Shown here in pieces: positions 1 to 5,873 of a DNA stretch of 9,459 bases. The notes under the pieces are model-generated. The model made no database searches and was not told the origin of the DNA. It was given only the letters and a program-made list of their open reading frames with translations. Positions within the stretch are counted from its first letter, which is position 1. Each line of letters begins with the position of its first letter. This stretch comes from JAIEPT01 sp038217425 (GTDB lineage: Bacteria > Planctomycetota > Planctomycetia > Gemmatales > Gemmataceae), in assembly GCA_038217425.1 (NCBI GenBank), contig JBBQPM010000233.1:1-9459 (forward strand). Reading direction: 5' to 3'. The position numbers were made by a program, and so were the translations under genes.

Positions 1-133
1 CGCTGCGCGGTCTGAAATTCCCCGTCGCCGCCGAGCGCGTTCGCGTCCCGCCTCGGCGCAAACAATTCCCAAACCCGAAGTGACTCCTTGCAAATTTCAG
101 CCGAGAGCAATCGTCGTGCCGAACAGGATTGAA
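1..133. other. Left-edge region without a recognisable gene
   Basis: No gene is recognised here. One forward frame stays open from the window edge to a stop near 184, but its Arg/Pro-rich reading runs into the poly-T repeat at 134-168 and gives a Phe/Pro peptide, so I do not treat it as coding. The first ~60 bases are GC-rich like the genome's genes and could be the end of a neighbouring transcription unit. This cannot be decided from the window. Confidence 0.4.
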
Positions 134-168
134 CCTGACCCCTTTTTTTTTCCTGACCCCTTTTTTTT
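134..168. repeat. Two tandem copies of CCTGACCCC plus poly-T
   Basis: Two direct repeats lie back to back: CCTGACCCC followed by nine T (134-151), then CCTGACCCC followed by eight T (152-168). A shortened CCCTGG follows. The complementary reading, A-run then GGGGTCAGG, resembles the REP-type motifs that I recall being scattered through planctomycete and verrucomicrobial genomes. A related motif, AAAGGGGTGTCAGG, lies at 7127-7140. It sits about 100 bases upstream of the HEAT-repeat lipoprotein gene and may separate that gene from whatever lies to the left. The repeat is seen directly; the REP assignment is inference. Confidence 0.7.
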
Positions 169-269
169 CCCTGGCAACTATTGAGGCGAGAATCCTCGCT
201 ATGCTGAAATGAGTCCTGAGAATGCTGCGTATGCATGCATATCTTTGTACAACTGAAGCGAGGTATTCA

Positions 270-902
270 ATGAAGTTTTTCCTTTTGAATAGCTTGGTAT
301 TGATGGCGAGTGGATGCGCCCCAACATCTGAGGAAGAAGTATTAAATGTCCTGGCGCGAACCGACGCACCCGTGCATCTCAGAATTGAAGCGATTCGGAA
401 GCTGTCATTGGCTTCAGAAAAAAGCGACATGGTGAAACACGCAATAATACAATGCCTAGAGCATGACGACTTGGCCTTGGCTGCGATGGAAGCTCTCGTC
501 AAGCTAGGAATTGGCGACGACGCGCTTCCAGGCTTGTGCAAAGTGTTGACATGCCATCCTCTTTCCGGAGTCCGACTTCAGGCCTCGATCGATCTCATTC
601 CGTATTGCTCGAAGGAAATCGTCTTGAAATCTGCTGTCAAGTCTTCCCTTTCAGACCCCGAACCAAGCGTTCGTGGTGGCGCTGTTGTCCTAATCTGCCT
701 TTCAAATAGCCAATCTAACGATGTATTTATGGTGCTGACCAAATTACTAACAAACGACCGTTCAGCTAGAGTCAGATACAACGCACTGGCAGGCCTTGTC
801 AGATTTGGAGAACGATCCAAGGTCTTTCTAAAAGGTGCGCAAGACGACCGAAGTCGGGAGGTTAGAGATCAAGCACGTGCTTTGTACGCAGAAATCAAAT
901 AA
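270..902 (+). CDS. HEAT-repeat lipoprotein
   Basis: A 210-residue predicted lipoprotein of unknown function. I start at 270 rather than the in-frame ATG at 222 because GAGG lies 6 bases upstream and because this start exposes a clean lipoprotein signal: MKFF, a hydrophobic core, then MASGC with lipidated Cys16. The -3 residue of the lipobox is Ala, allowed but not ideal. The mature part is almost all short helical repeats of HEAT/Armadillo type, with helices near residues 32-48, 67-80, 97-112, 129-146, 163-180 and 193-210. Several begin with D-x-x-x-x-VR followed by A-x-x-x-L, as in HEAT_2 proteins. Such repeats form a curved solenoid that binds other proteins; no catalytic motif is seen. It is a single gene with no operon partner. 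Base composition is odd: lines 301-360, 421-480 and 721-780 give 82 G+C of 180, against about two thirds in sampled lines of other genes, which suggests recent acquisition. Confidence 0.85.
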   Translation: MKFFLLNSLVLMASGCAPTSEEEVLNVLARTDAPVHLRIEAIRKLSLASEKSDMVKHAIIQCLEHDDLALAAMEALVKLGIGDDALPGLCKVLTCHPLSGVRLQASIDLIPYCSKEIVLKSAVKSSLSDPEPSVRGGAVVLICLSNSQSNDVFMVLTKLLTNDRSARVRYNALAGLVRFGERSKVFLKGAQDDRSREVRDQARALYAEIK

Positions 903-1268
903 CAGGCTTGTTCCCACTCAGTGGTACTTTACAGCGTCGATTCCGAGCCGTCTGGTGCGAAAACTTGTCTCGACCGAAAGTGGCGGTTGTCTACGGATTG
1001 GATCGCTGGCAAAAGCGAGGCGATTTCCTAAAAAATGTTGCCGATTGACAATTCGAGTTGGTTGATGGAGCAAATTGCGGAGCCTGCGGCGATTAATTGT
1101 GCCGGGCCGAATTGTGGTCGCATTTGTTGCCGAATTAAGGGTGTATGGAATTGGGGTCATTGAAGGGACAATTCCCGAATTGTCGAGAACTTTGGAGAAG
1201 CCAGACGCGAGGAGTTTGGCAACGCCCCGATGCGCGGCGGGGCCGATCGACGTGTAGTGGGTGGGCGT
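903..1268. other. Gap between convergent genes; no gene seen
   Basis: This stretch separates the 3' ends of the HEAT-repeat gene and of the minus-strand genes. Several short frames are open but none has a plausible protein, ribosome-binding site or codon pattern. It holds recurring GAATTGT/GACAATTC-type sites between 1047 and 1184, listed separately. It also holds a small GC hairpin, GCCCCG (1224-1229) pairing with CGGGGC (1238-1243), which lacks a T-run and is at best a weak terminator. Confidence 0.5.
1167..1184. repeat. Perfect GACAATTC-cc-GAATTGTC inverted repeat
   Basis: Eight-base arms at 1167-1174 and 1177-1184 are exact reverse complements around a CC spacer. The same half-site recurs as GACAATTCG at 1047-1055 and as GAATTGT at 1109-1115, with looser GAATT versions at 1132-1136 and 1147-1151. 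A two-fold symmetric site with extra half-sites could bind a dimeric regulator. However, it lies between convergent genes rather than upstream of one, so a structural or repeat-element role is equally possible. Confidence 0.5.
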
Positions 1269-1375
1269 CTATTTTCGGGCTTGGTATTGAGCGAGCCAAT
1301 CTTCGAGCTGCACGACGGCGGAACGGAAGTCGTGTCCGAGGGTGATGAGGAGGTCGAGTACCTCACCCGTTGGGC
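1269..1375 (-). pseudogene. Possible C-terminal remnant of a lost gene
   Basis: Immediately downstream of the truB stop, in a different minus-strand frame, the sequence reads as a natural protein tail: EVLDLLITLGHDFRSAVVQL, then EDWLAQYQARK and a TAG at 1269-1271. It looks like an amphipathic helix, and 21 of 31 codons end in G or C, as expected for coding DNA in this genome. No ATG, GTG or TTG start with a ribosome-binding site is available before this segment; the frame only continues antiparallel-coded nonsense into truB. I read it as the end of a gene whose front was replaced when truB came to lie here, or as a relic of a frameshifted truB extension. No family is recognised. Confidence 0.35.
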
Positions 1376-2236
1376 TTAAGTTTGGCTCAGCACCTTCCAG
1401 GGCGCCAGGCCTCCCTTCGACATGCGCCCCACGCCGATTAACTTGTCGCCGTGGAACACCGCCGCCAACGTTTCCAGCGGCAAGTCGAACCGCTCCAGGA
1501 ACTGCCCCTGCATAAAGCGCGTCTTTTCCGCCTCGCTGATGTCGCAACGCGTCAGATTCGAAAGCGCCTCGGCCATCGGACGAACGCTTTCCGCCAAACG
1601 CGCGACGGTCGCATCGAACGGCGCCGCGTCTTCCGCGCGATAGGGCCCGACACGTAGCCGGCGCAGGGCGGTGAGATAGGCGCCGCCGCCGAGTCGTGCG
1701 CCCAAATCGCGCGCCAGCGAGCGGATGTACGTCCCTTTGCCGCACTCGACTTCGACTTCGAGATTGGGGAACTCATAGCGGACGACGTCGATGCGGTCGA
1801 TACGGACGGTGCGTGGCTCGAGGACGACTTCCTTGCCTTGCCGCGCCAGGTCGTACGCCCGCCGACCGTTGACTTTCGCCGCCGAGAACGCGGGGGGGAG
1901 CTGCGACGTCAGGCCCACGAAGGTCGCGAGCGCCGCCTGGATTTGAGCGAGGCTTAGGTCCGCCGGGATCGGCAGGAGCGTAAGCTTTCCTTCACGGTCG
2001 TCGGTGGTCGATTCGGCGCCGAGGAAGATGGCCGCGCGGTAGACCTTGGCCATGTCCTGCACGAATTCGGCGAGTCGGGTCGCCTGGCCCAAGCAAAGCA
2101 CCAGCACGCCGGTCGCTTCGGGATCGAGGGTGCCGGTGTGCCCGAGGCGTTCGCCGCGGAATTGCCCGGCGATGCGATTGACGGCATCGCGCGAGGTGAG
2201 GCCGAGCGGTTTGTCGATGACGAGAAGACCATCCAT
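1376..2236 (-). CDS. truB: tRNA pseudouridine(55) synthase TruB
   Basis: This enzyme converts uridine 55 in the T-loop of tRNAs to pseudouridine, in the cytoplasm. The 286-residue protein opens with GLLVIDKPLGLTS and carries the TruB signature GHTGTLDPEATGVL (32-45). Asp38 is the expected catalytic aspartate (E. coli Asp48), Tyr66 in KVYRA matches the active-site Tyr76, and Arg172 in KGTYIRSLARDLG corresponds to Arg181. The segment PPAFSAAKVNGRRAY (114-128) is also typical, with Phe where many members have Tyr. The C-terminal part (about 230-286) fits a short TruB C-terminal domain, so the gene looks complete. The start is fixed by family alignment; the bases before ATG contain no strong Shine-Dalgarno. 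In many bacteria truB sits beside rbfA or infB, but here the upstream neighbour is an esterase gene separated by two hairpins. Confidence 0.97.
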   Translation of the reverse strand: MDGLLVIDKPLGLTSRDAVNRIAGQFRGERLGHTGTLDPEATGVLVLCLGQATRLAEFVQDMAKVYRAAIFLGAESTTDDREGKLTLLPIPADLSLAQIQAALATFVGLTSQLPPAFSAAKVNGRRAYDLARQGKEVVLEPRTVRIDRIDVVRYEFPNLEVEVECGKGTYIRSLARDLGARLGGGAYLTALRRLRVGPYRAEDAAPFDATVARLAESVRPMAEALSNLTRCDISEAEKTRFMQGQFLERFDLPLETLAAVFHGDKLIGVGRMSKGGLAPWKVLSQT

Positions 2237-2297
2237 GGTGGGATTCTAGGAGTTTCGGTTCGCCTCGTTGTAAGCCGAAGTCTTTGGATGCAGCAGG

Positions 2298-2321
2298 CCG
2301 CGTGCGTTGTACCGCACGCGG
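2298..2321. other. Nine-base-pair hairpin in the truB upstream region
   Basis: CCGCGTGCG (2298-2306) and CGCACGCGG (2313-2321) are perfect reverse complements around a six-base loop. It lies 62-85 bases upstream of the truB start, so it would fall in the truB 5' leader if transcription starts before it. No T-run follows on the minus strand, so it is not an intrinsic terminator for the esterase transcript. Its function is unknown. Confidence 0.6.
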
Positions 2322-2333
2322 GGGAAAAATGCT

Positions 2334-2407
2334 AAAAGAGCCTCGACCGCAAGGGAGCGGCTTTACGTGCCCAGAAACTTCAAGCCGCTCCCTTGCGGTC
2401 GCGGCTC
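2334..2407 (-). terminator. Long inverted repeat, likely terminator of the esterase gene
   Basis: GACCGCAAGGGAGCGGCTT (2345-2363) and AAGCCGCTCCCTTGCGGTC (2382-2400) are a perfect 19-base-pair inverted repeat with an 18-base loop. Pairing continues outward with one mismatch to about 2338 and 2407. On the minus strand it begins 36 bases after the esterase stop and is followed by TTTT (2337-2334), so it can act as an intrinsic terminator between the esterase and truB. The 18-base loop is large for a dedicated terminator, and the motif gaccgcaagggagcgg looks like an interspersed repeat family that I recall from planctomycete genomes. A repeat element used as a terminator explains both. Confidence 0.65.
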
Positions 2408-2442
2408 CTTAACTCATTGCTTGCTTCTTGTCGAACACATTC

Positions 2443-3927
2443 CTACTTCGGCTGCGTGATGCCGGGGAAGTTGTCGGTGCGGAACGGCGTCGCGGGCAGG
2501 CCTTCCTTGTTGAACAGGTTGGCCAGCGGATGGTCGGCCCAGCCGTAGCGCACGTGCAACGGTTCCGCGACCTGCTCGCTGTGCACGACGACGGTGTTGC
2601 CGACGATCTCGGCCGACGCGTGGTGGAACTTCTTGTCGACGCCCGCAATCGTGAAGCCGGTGAGTTTGGCGCCGGTCCCTTCTTTGACGCGCCAGGCGAA
2701 TCCTTCGACGCCTTGCTTATTCTTTCGGCCCATCGTCGGCACGAGTTCCTTGGCGATCAAGCCGCCGCTGGCGTGGTCGAAGCTGAGAATCGCCTTATTT
2801 CCCTCGATCTTGAGCCCCGCGGGCGTCGGGCCGGAATACTCGATCCTCTGCCCGTAGGTCAAGGCGCGGGCAGCGAGAGCCAGGCGTTCGCCCACCGGTT
2901 GCTTCGGGGTCGGGTGAATGTCGTACTCGCTCCCCAGATCGGTGATGACGGCCATGCCGGTGTTCTTGAGCTTGAGCGTCATGAACTGAGCTTCGCGCAG
3001 TTCCGCCCAGTTGCTCTCGCCGGGATCTTTCTTGACGGGCGTGAAGGGCGCCAACTGCACGAAGTAGAACGGGAAGTCGCCCTGTTTGAAGTCCTCGCGC
3101 CAGTTGGTGATCATCGTCGGGAAGAGTTCGCGGTATTGGTACGCTTTGCCGGCGTTGCTCTCCCCCTGATACCAGATGGCGCCCTTGATGCCATAGTTGA
3201 GGATCGGGTAGATCATGCCGTTGTAAAGGGCCGACGCGGTGTTCGCCTGGGCCTTTTCGACAGGGGAGAGATCGTTCTTGTAGACCGGAAACTTCTCGAG
3301 CGTGGCCTTGCTGGTCCAGGCTTCGGCGCGGGTGCCGCCCCAGTTCGTGCTGATGAGGCCGACCGGAACCTTGAGGTTTGCCTGCAGGTGGCGTCCGAAA
3401 AAGTAACCCGCCGAGGTGAAGGTCTTCACGACTTCCGGCGAAGCGACGACCCAAGAGCCCTTGACGTCATGGACCGGAGCGACCTGCGCGTTCTTTTCGA
3501 CCTTGAAGCAACGCAACAGCGGATTGCGCGGCACCTCCGTGGCCGACTTGAGGTCCTCGGGACCGGAAGAGCCCACGGTCCATTCCATGTTCGATTGCCC
3601 GGAGCAGATCCAGACTTCGCCGACGTAGACGTCCTTGTAGTCGATGGTGTTGGAACCTTGAATGGAGAGCGGGAAGGGGCCGCCGGCATCGCCTGAGGGG
3701 ATTTTAACGAGCCAATCGCCGCGAGCATCGGCGGCCGCCGCGGCCTTCATGCCGCGAAACTCGACGGTCACTTTCTCGCCGGGATCGGCCTTGCCCCAGA
3801 GGTTCACCGTTTGCTTCTGCTGCAGGACCATGCCCTCGGTGCAGAGGGTGTTCGGCTTGACTTCCGCCTGGACGGCGGCGGCGAAGACCAGGCCGAGCCA
3901 GGCCCAGCTGTAGCGTCGTTGCATCAT
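2443..3927 (-). CDS. Secreted sialate O-acetylesterase-like SGNH hydrolase
   Basis: A 494-residue exported esterase of the sialate O-acetylesterase family, expected to remove O-acetyl groups from sugars or polysaccharides outside the cytoplasm. An N-terminal signal peptide (about 1-21, ending AVQA) is followed by a beta-sandwich region (about 22-100). The catalytic region starts with GEVWICSGQSNMEW, with Ser112 as nucleophile, continues with NWGGTRAEAW (195-204) and IWYQGESN (251-258), and ends with DIHPTPK, giving Asp336 and His338 for the triad. A C-terminal beta-rich domain (about 360-494) completes a normal family length. Two adjacent ATGs are possible; GGAG lies 4 bases from the first and 7 from the second (3924). 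The gene stands alone, divergent from the DUF1501 gene, with a hairpin terminator behind it. True sialic acid is unlikely to be the only substrate; family members in planctomycetes probably act on acetylated plant or algal polysaccharides (inference). Confidence 0.92.
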   Translation of the reverse strand: MMQRRYSWAWLGLVFAAAVQAEVKPNTLCTEGMVLQQKQTVNLWGKADPGEKVTVEFRGMKAAAAADARGDWLVKIPSGDAGGPFPLSIQGSNTIDYKDVYVGEVWICSGQSNMEWTVGSSGPEDLKSATEVPRNPLLRCFKVEKNAQVAPVHDVKGSWVVASPEVVKTFTSAGYFFGRHLQANLKVPVGLISTNWGGTRAEAWTSKATLEKFPVYKNDLSPVEKAQANTASALYNGMIYPILNYGIKGAIWYQGESNAGKAYQYRELFPTMITNWREDFKQGDFPFYFVQLAPFTPVKKDPGESNWAELREAQFMTLKLKNTGMAVITDLGSEYDIHPTPKQPVGERLALAARALTYGQRIEYSGPTPAGLKIEGNKAILSFDHASGGLIAKELVPTMGRKNKQGVEGFAWRVKEGTGAKLTGFTIAGVDKKFHHASAEIVGNTVVVHSEQVAEPLHVRYGWADHPLANLFNKEGLPATPFRTDNFPGITQPK

Positions 3928-3971
3928 CGTTCTCCATGAAATGGATGGTTGCGGGGAGCTTTGTCATTAAA

Positions 3972-4000
3972 AGCGTAAGAATTTGGGGGGCCGGGTGCAA
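3972..4000 (-). promoter_or_regulatory. Candidate promoter for the esterase gene
   Basis: On the minus strand TTGCAC (4000-3995) and TACGCT (3977-3972) are separated by 17 bases, about 45 bases before the esterase start. Each box matches the sigma-70 consensus at only about half its positions, so this is a weak candidate chosen mainly for spacing and place. Confidence 0.3.
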
Positions 4001-4092
4001 ACGATTTGTGCGAATTTCGCGGGGATTTTGCCCAGTCGGAAAATCTTGCGGCCGCCGGGCGCGCGATTTGCCGTAAGAAATTAGTTCCCTCA

Positions 4093-4121
4093 TTGACAAT
4101 GCCGGGTTCTTCGATTACTTT
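4093..4121 (+). promoter_or_regulatory. Candidate sigma-70 promoter for the DUF1501 gene
   Basis: A perfect -35 box TTGACA (4093-4098) is followed after exactly 17 bases by TACTTT (4116-4121), which keeps the important first TA and last T of the -10 box. Transcription would start near 4128, giving a leader of about 78 bases before the DUF1501 start. This is the best promoter match in the window. Confidence 0.5.
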
Positions 4122-4130
4122 TGTACATAC

Positions 4131-4193
4131 GGAAAGAAAGATCTTCTTTCCTATTACCCTCCGCCTGCCTTCCCTCCTACCTTTCACTTTTTC
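4131..4193 (+). promoter_or_regulatory. Leader with 5' stem-loop and pyrimidine-rich tract
   Basis: GGAAAGAA (4131-4138) and TTCTTTCC (4144-4151) pair perfectly around a five-base loop, right at the predicted transcript start. From 4144 to 4193, 44 of 50 bases are C or T. No standard AGGAGG precedes the start; only GGGGG (4194-4198) lies 7 bases before ATG. A 5' stem-loop can protect an mRNA from decay, and a pyrimidine-rich unstructured leader can recruit ribosomal protein S1; both roles here are inference. Confidence 0.45.
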
Positions 4194-4205
4194 GGGGGCT
4201 TACCC

Positions 4206-5516
4206 ATGTTGACGTTCTCTACCAAGCGTGCAGGCGCCACCTGCGACGGCGCGAGCCGACGTGACTTTCTCAAGGTCGGCGCCCTGGGAATGGGCGGATT
4301 TGCCCTGTCCGATCTCCTCCGTGCGCGCGCCCAGGCTTCGGCCGCCGGCCGGACCACCAGAAACACCTCGGTCGTTTGGCTGTGGCTGGGCGGCGGACCC
4401 ACCCACGTCGAAACCTTCGACCCCAAAATGTCCGCTCCCGTCGAGTTCCGCTCCACCGTCGGAGCCGTCCAGTCCAGCGTCCCCGGCATCGAACTCGGTG
4501 GCGTCTTCCCGAAGATGGCCCGTCATGCCGACAAGATGGCCTTCGTCCGTTCCTTCGCCCACAACAACTCCGGCCACGGCGGCGGCACCCACTGGGTTAT
4601 GACCGGTTACAACTTCTCCGCGGCCGACAACGGCGGCGGGCAGTCCAAGCCCGGTCTCGGCGCCATCATGGCCCGGCATCGCGGACCCAACAATGCCTCC
4701 ACCGGCCTGCCCAACTACGTTCGCCTCAACGGCATTCTCGGCGACGGGCCCTCCTTCCTCGGCACCCAGTTCGCCCCCTTCGATATCGGCGGCAATGCTC
4801 GTAATAACATGAACCTTCAGGTGCCCCTCGATCGTCTCAGCGATCGCCGATCCATCCTCCGCAGTTTCGACACGCTCAACCGCGAAGTCGACCGCAGCGG
4901 CGTGATGGCGGGACTCGACAGCTTCGAAGCCCAGGCGTTCGAATTGCTGCAGAGCCGAGCCCGCGAAGTGTTCGACGTCACCCGCGAAGAACCGCGCGTC
5001 CTCGATATGTACGGCGCCAACAACACGCTTGGGCGTCAGCTGCTCACCGCCCGTCGCCTGTGCGAGGCCGGCGTCGGCTTCGTCACCGTCAACTTCGGCG
5101 GCTGGGACATGCACGGCAACATCCGCGACAGCATGAACCGCACCGGCCCGATTGTTGATCACGCCGTCTCCGCGTTCGTTCAGGACGTGGCGAGCCGCGG
5201 CCTGGAAGACGACATCCTTTTGGTCATCTCCGGCGAGTTCGGCCGCACGCCCCGCATCAACGGCGGCGCGGGCCGAGATCACTGGGCGCCCCTTTCGACC
5301 CTCGCCCTGTCCGGCGGCGGTCTCAAGATGGGCCAGGTCGTCGGCGAATCGACCGCCAAGGCGGAAGTGCCCAAGACCAGCCCGATTTCCCCGCAAGATC
5401 TGATGGCGACCGTGTTCCACGTGCTCGGCATGCCGCAGGATCTGCACTTCAACGACCCGACCGGCCGTCCCCAACCGATGATCGCCGGCGGCCGACCGAT
5501 CCGCGAACTGGTATAA
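4206..5516 (+). CDS. DUF1501 protein, Tat-exported
   Basis: A 436-residue DUF1501 family protein, abundant in planctomycetes and related to the alkaline-phosphatase/sulfatase fold. Its substrate is unknown. A twin-arginine signal, SRRDFLKVGALGMGGFAL (17-34), indicates export of a folded, probably metal-loaded protein. Family blocks seen in order are LGGGPTHVETFDPK (61-74), GHGGGTHWVMTGY (123-135), WDMHGN (300-305) and GEFGRTPRINGGAGRDHW (343-360). Their Asp, His and Thr residues are the likely metal ligands by analogy with the superfamily. Length is normal and the gene ends in REL-V, so it looks complete. DUF1501 genes often follow a DUF1549/DUF1553 cytochrome-type gene; none is present here, and the gene has its own promoter candidate and terminator, so it appears monocistronic. 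It diverges from the esterase gene, which may share regulation with it through the 278-base gap. Confidence 0.95.
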   Translation: MLTFSTKRAGATCDGASRRDFLKVGALGMGGFALSDLLRARAQASAAGRTTRNTSVVWLWLGGGPTHVETFDPKMSAPVEFRSTVGAVQSSVPGIELGGVFPKMARHADKMAFVRSFAHNNSGHGGGTHWVMTGYNFSAADNGGGQSKPGLGAIMARHRGPNNASTGLPNYVRLNGILGDGPSFLGTQFAPFDIGGNARNNMNLQVPLDRLSDRRSILRSFDTLNREVDRSGVMAGLDSFEAQAFELLQSRAREVFDVTREEPRVLDMYGANNTLGRQLLTARRLCEAGVGFVTVNFGGWDMHGNIRDSMNRTGPIVDHAVSAFVQDVASRGLEDDILLVISGEFGRTPRINGGAGRDHWAPLSTLALSGGGLKMGQVVGESTAKAEVPKTSPISPQDLMATVFHVLGMPQDLHFNDPTGRPQPMIAGGRPIRELV

Positions 5517-5538
5517 GACTCTTTATTTAAGCACGAAG

Positions 5539-5568
5539 CGCCGTCCGGAGAGTCCGGGCGGCGTTTTT
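5539..5568 (+). terminator. Intrinsic terminator of the DUF1501 gene
   Basis: CGCCGTCCGGA (5539-5549) pairs with TCCGGGCGGCG (5553-5563) over 11 bases with one G-U pair and a three-base loop, followed by TTTTT (5564-5568). It starts 22 bases after the DUF1501 stop, so the gene is a separate transcription unit from the glycosyltransferase. Confidence 0.9.
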
Positions 5569-5573
5569 CGTTT

Positions 5574-5633
5574 CGTGGGGCACGTTGATAACGCGCCCTG
5601 TTTTCACGCGGCACGTTAAAAACGTGCCCCACG
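5574..5633. repeat. Palindromic element with two competing hairpins
   Basis: CGTGGGGCACGTT (5574-5586) and AACGTGCCCCACG (5621-5633) form a perfect 13-base-pair inverted repeat enclosing 34 bases. The right arm can instead pair locally: GGCACGTT (5610-5617), AAA, AACGTGCC (5621-5628). The left arm and the inner copy are thus two direct copies of GGCACGTT that compete for one partner. The element directly follows the DUF1501 terminator. It is probably an interspersed repeat unit; any switching role is speculation. Confidence 0.65.
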
Positions 5634-5718
5634 CCGAAGCTGCCCTTGGCCCCGTCTGGCGGATCGAATACGATGTGCCCTTCTTCGGCGCTGTGCAAGA
5701 ATAAAGTCGACAAACCAG

Positions 5719-5818
5719 GCCACAGAGGACACAGAGGTCTCAGAGAAAATAAGGCATACCTGCGCGAAGTTCTCCGCAGGTTTTTGAATTTCTCCGTGTC
5801 CTCTGTGCTCTCTGTGGC
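5719..5818. repeat. 100-base CACAGAG palindrome
   Basis: Thirty-base arms at 5719-5748 (starting GCCACAGAGGACACAGAGG) and 5789-5818 (ending CCTCTGTGCTCTCTGTGGC) pair with five mismatches. A second inverted pair lies inside, ACCTGCG (5758-5764) with CGCAGGT (5775-5781), so the whole element can fold into one long hairpin or cruciform. Each arm contains internal CACAGAG direct repeats. This design matches a family of CACAGAG-rich palindromes that I recall from many environmental bacterial genomes, including planctomycetes. It lies 56 bases upstream of the glycosyltransferase start, and one forward frame runs open through it. Confidence 0.75.
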
Positions 5819-5873
5819 TAGACTTTTCCTTAGGCGAACTTGTTCTTGCCAGAGCCGTCACGGAGGCCTCCGC

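Noticed and set aside
230..241. The 12-base palindrome TATGCATGCATA before the lipoprotein gene
   Set aside because: It is a short alternating purine-pyrimidine palindrome with no second copy seen and no clear spacing to a promoter.
835..1257. Short forward frames after the HEAT-repeat gene
   Set aside because: They lack ribosome-binding sites and protein-like composition, and they overlap the inverted-repeat cluster.
1383..1745. The upstream part of the minus-strand frame that ends at 1269
   Set aside because: Within truB this frame reads as Arg/Gly-rich nonsense; only the part after the truB stop looks protein-like.
2428..3696. A 422-codon open frame antisense to the esterase gene
   Set aside because: Its low-complexity Arg/Gly/Val/Asp-rich translation is what a GC-rich gene yields on its opposite strand; the minus-strand protein has clear catalytic motifs.
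3928..4205. A riboswitch in the divergent gap
   Set aside because: Only a simple stem-loop and a pyrimidine-rich tract are visible; no conserved riboswitch core could be recognised.
4200..5474. A 424-codon open frame antisense to the DUF1501 gene
   Set aside because: It mirrors DUF1501 codons, has Gly/Ala/Val-rich composition with no domain, and has no independent start signal.
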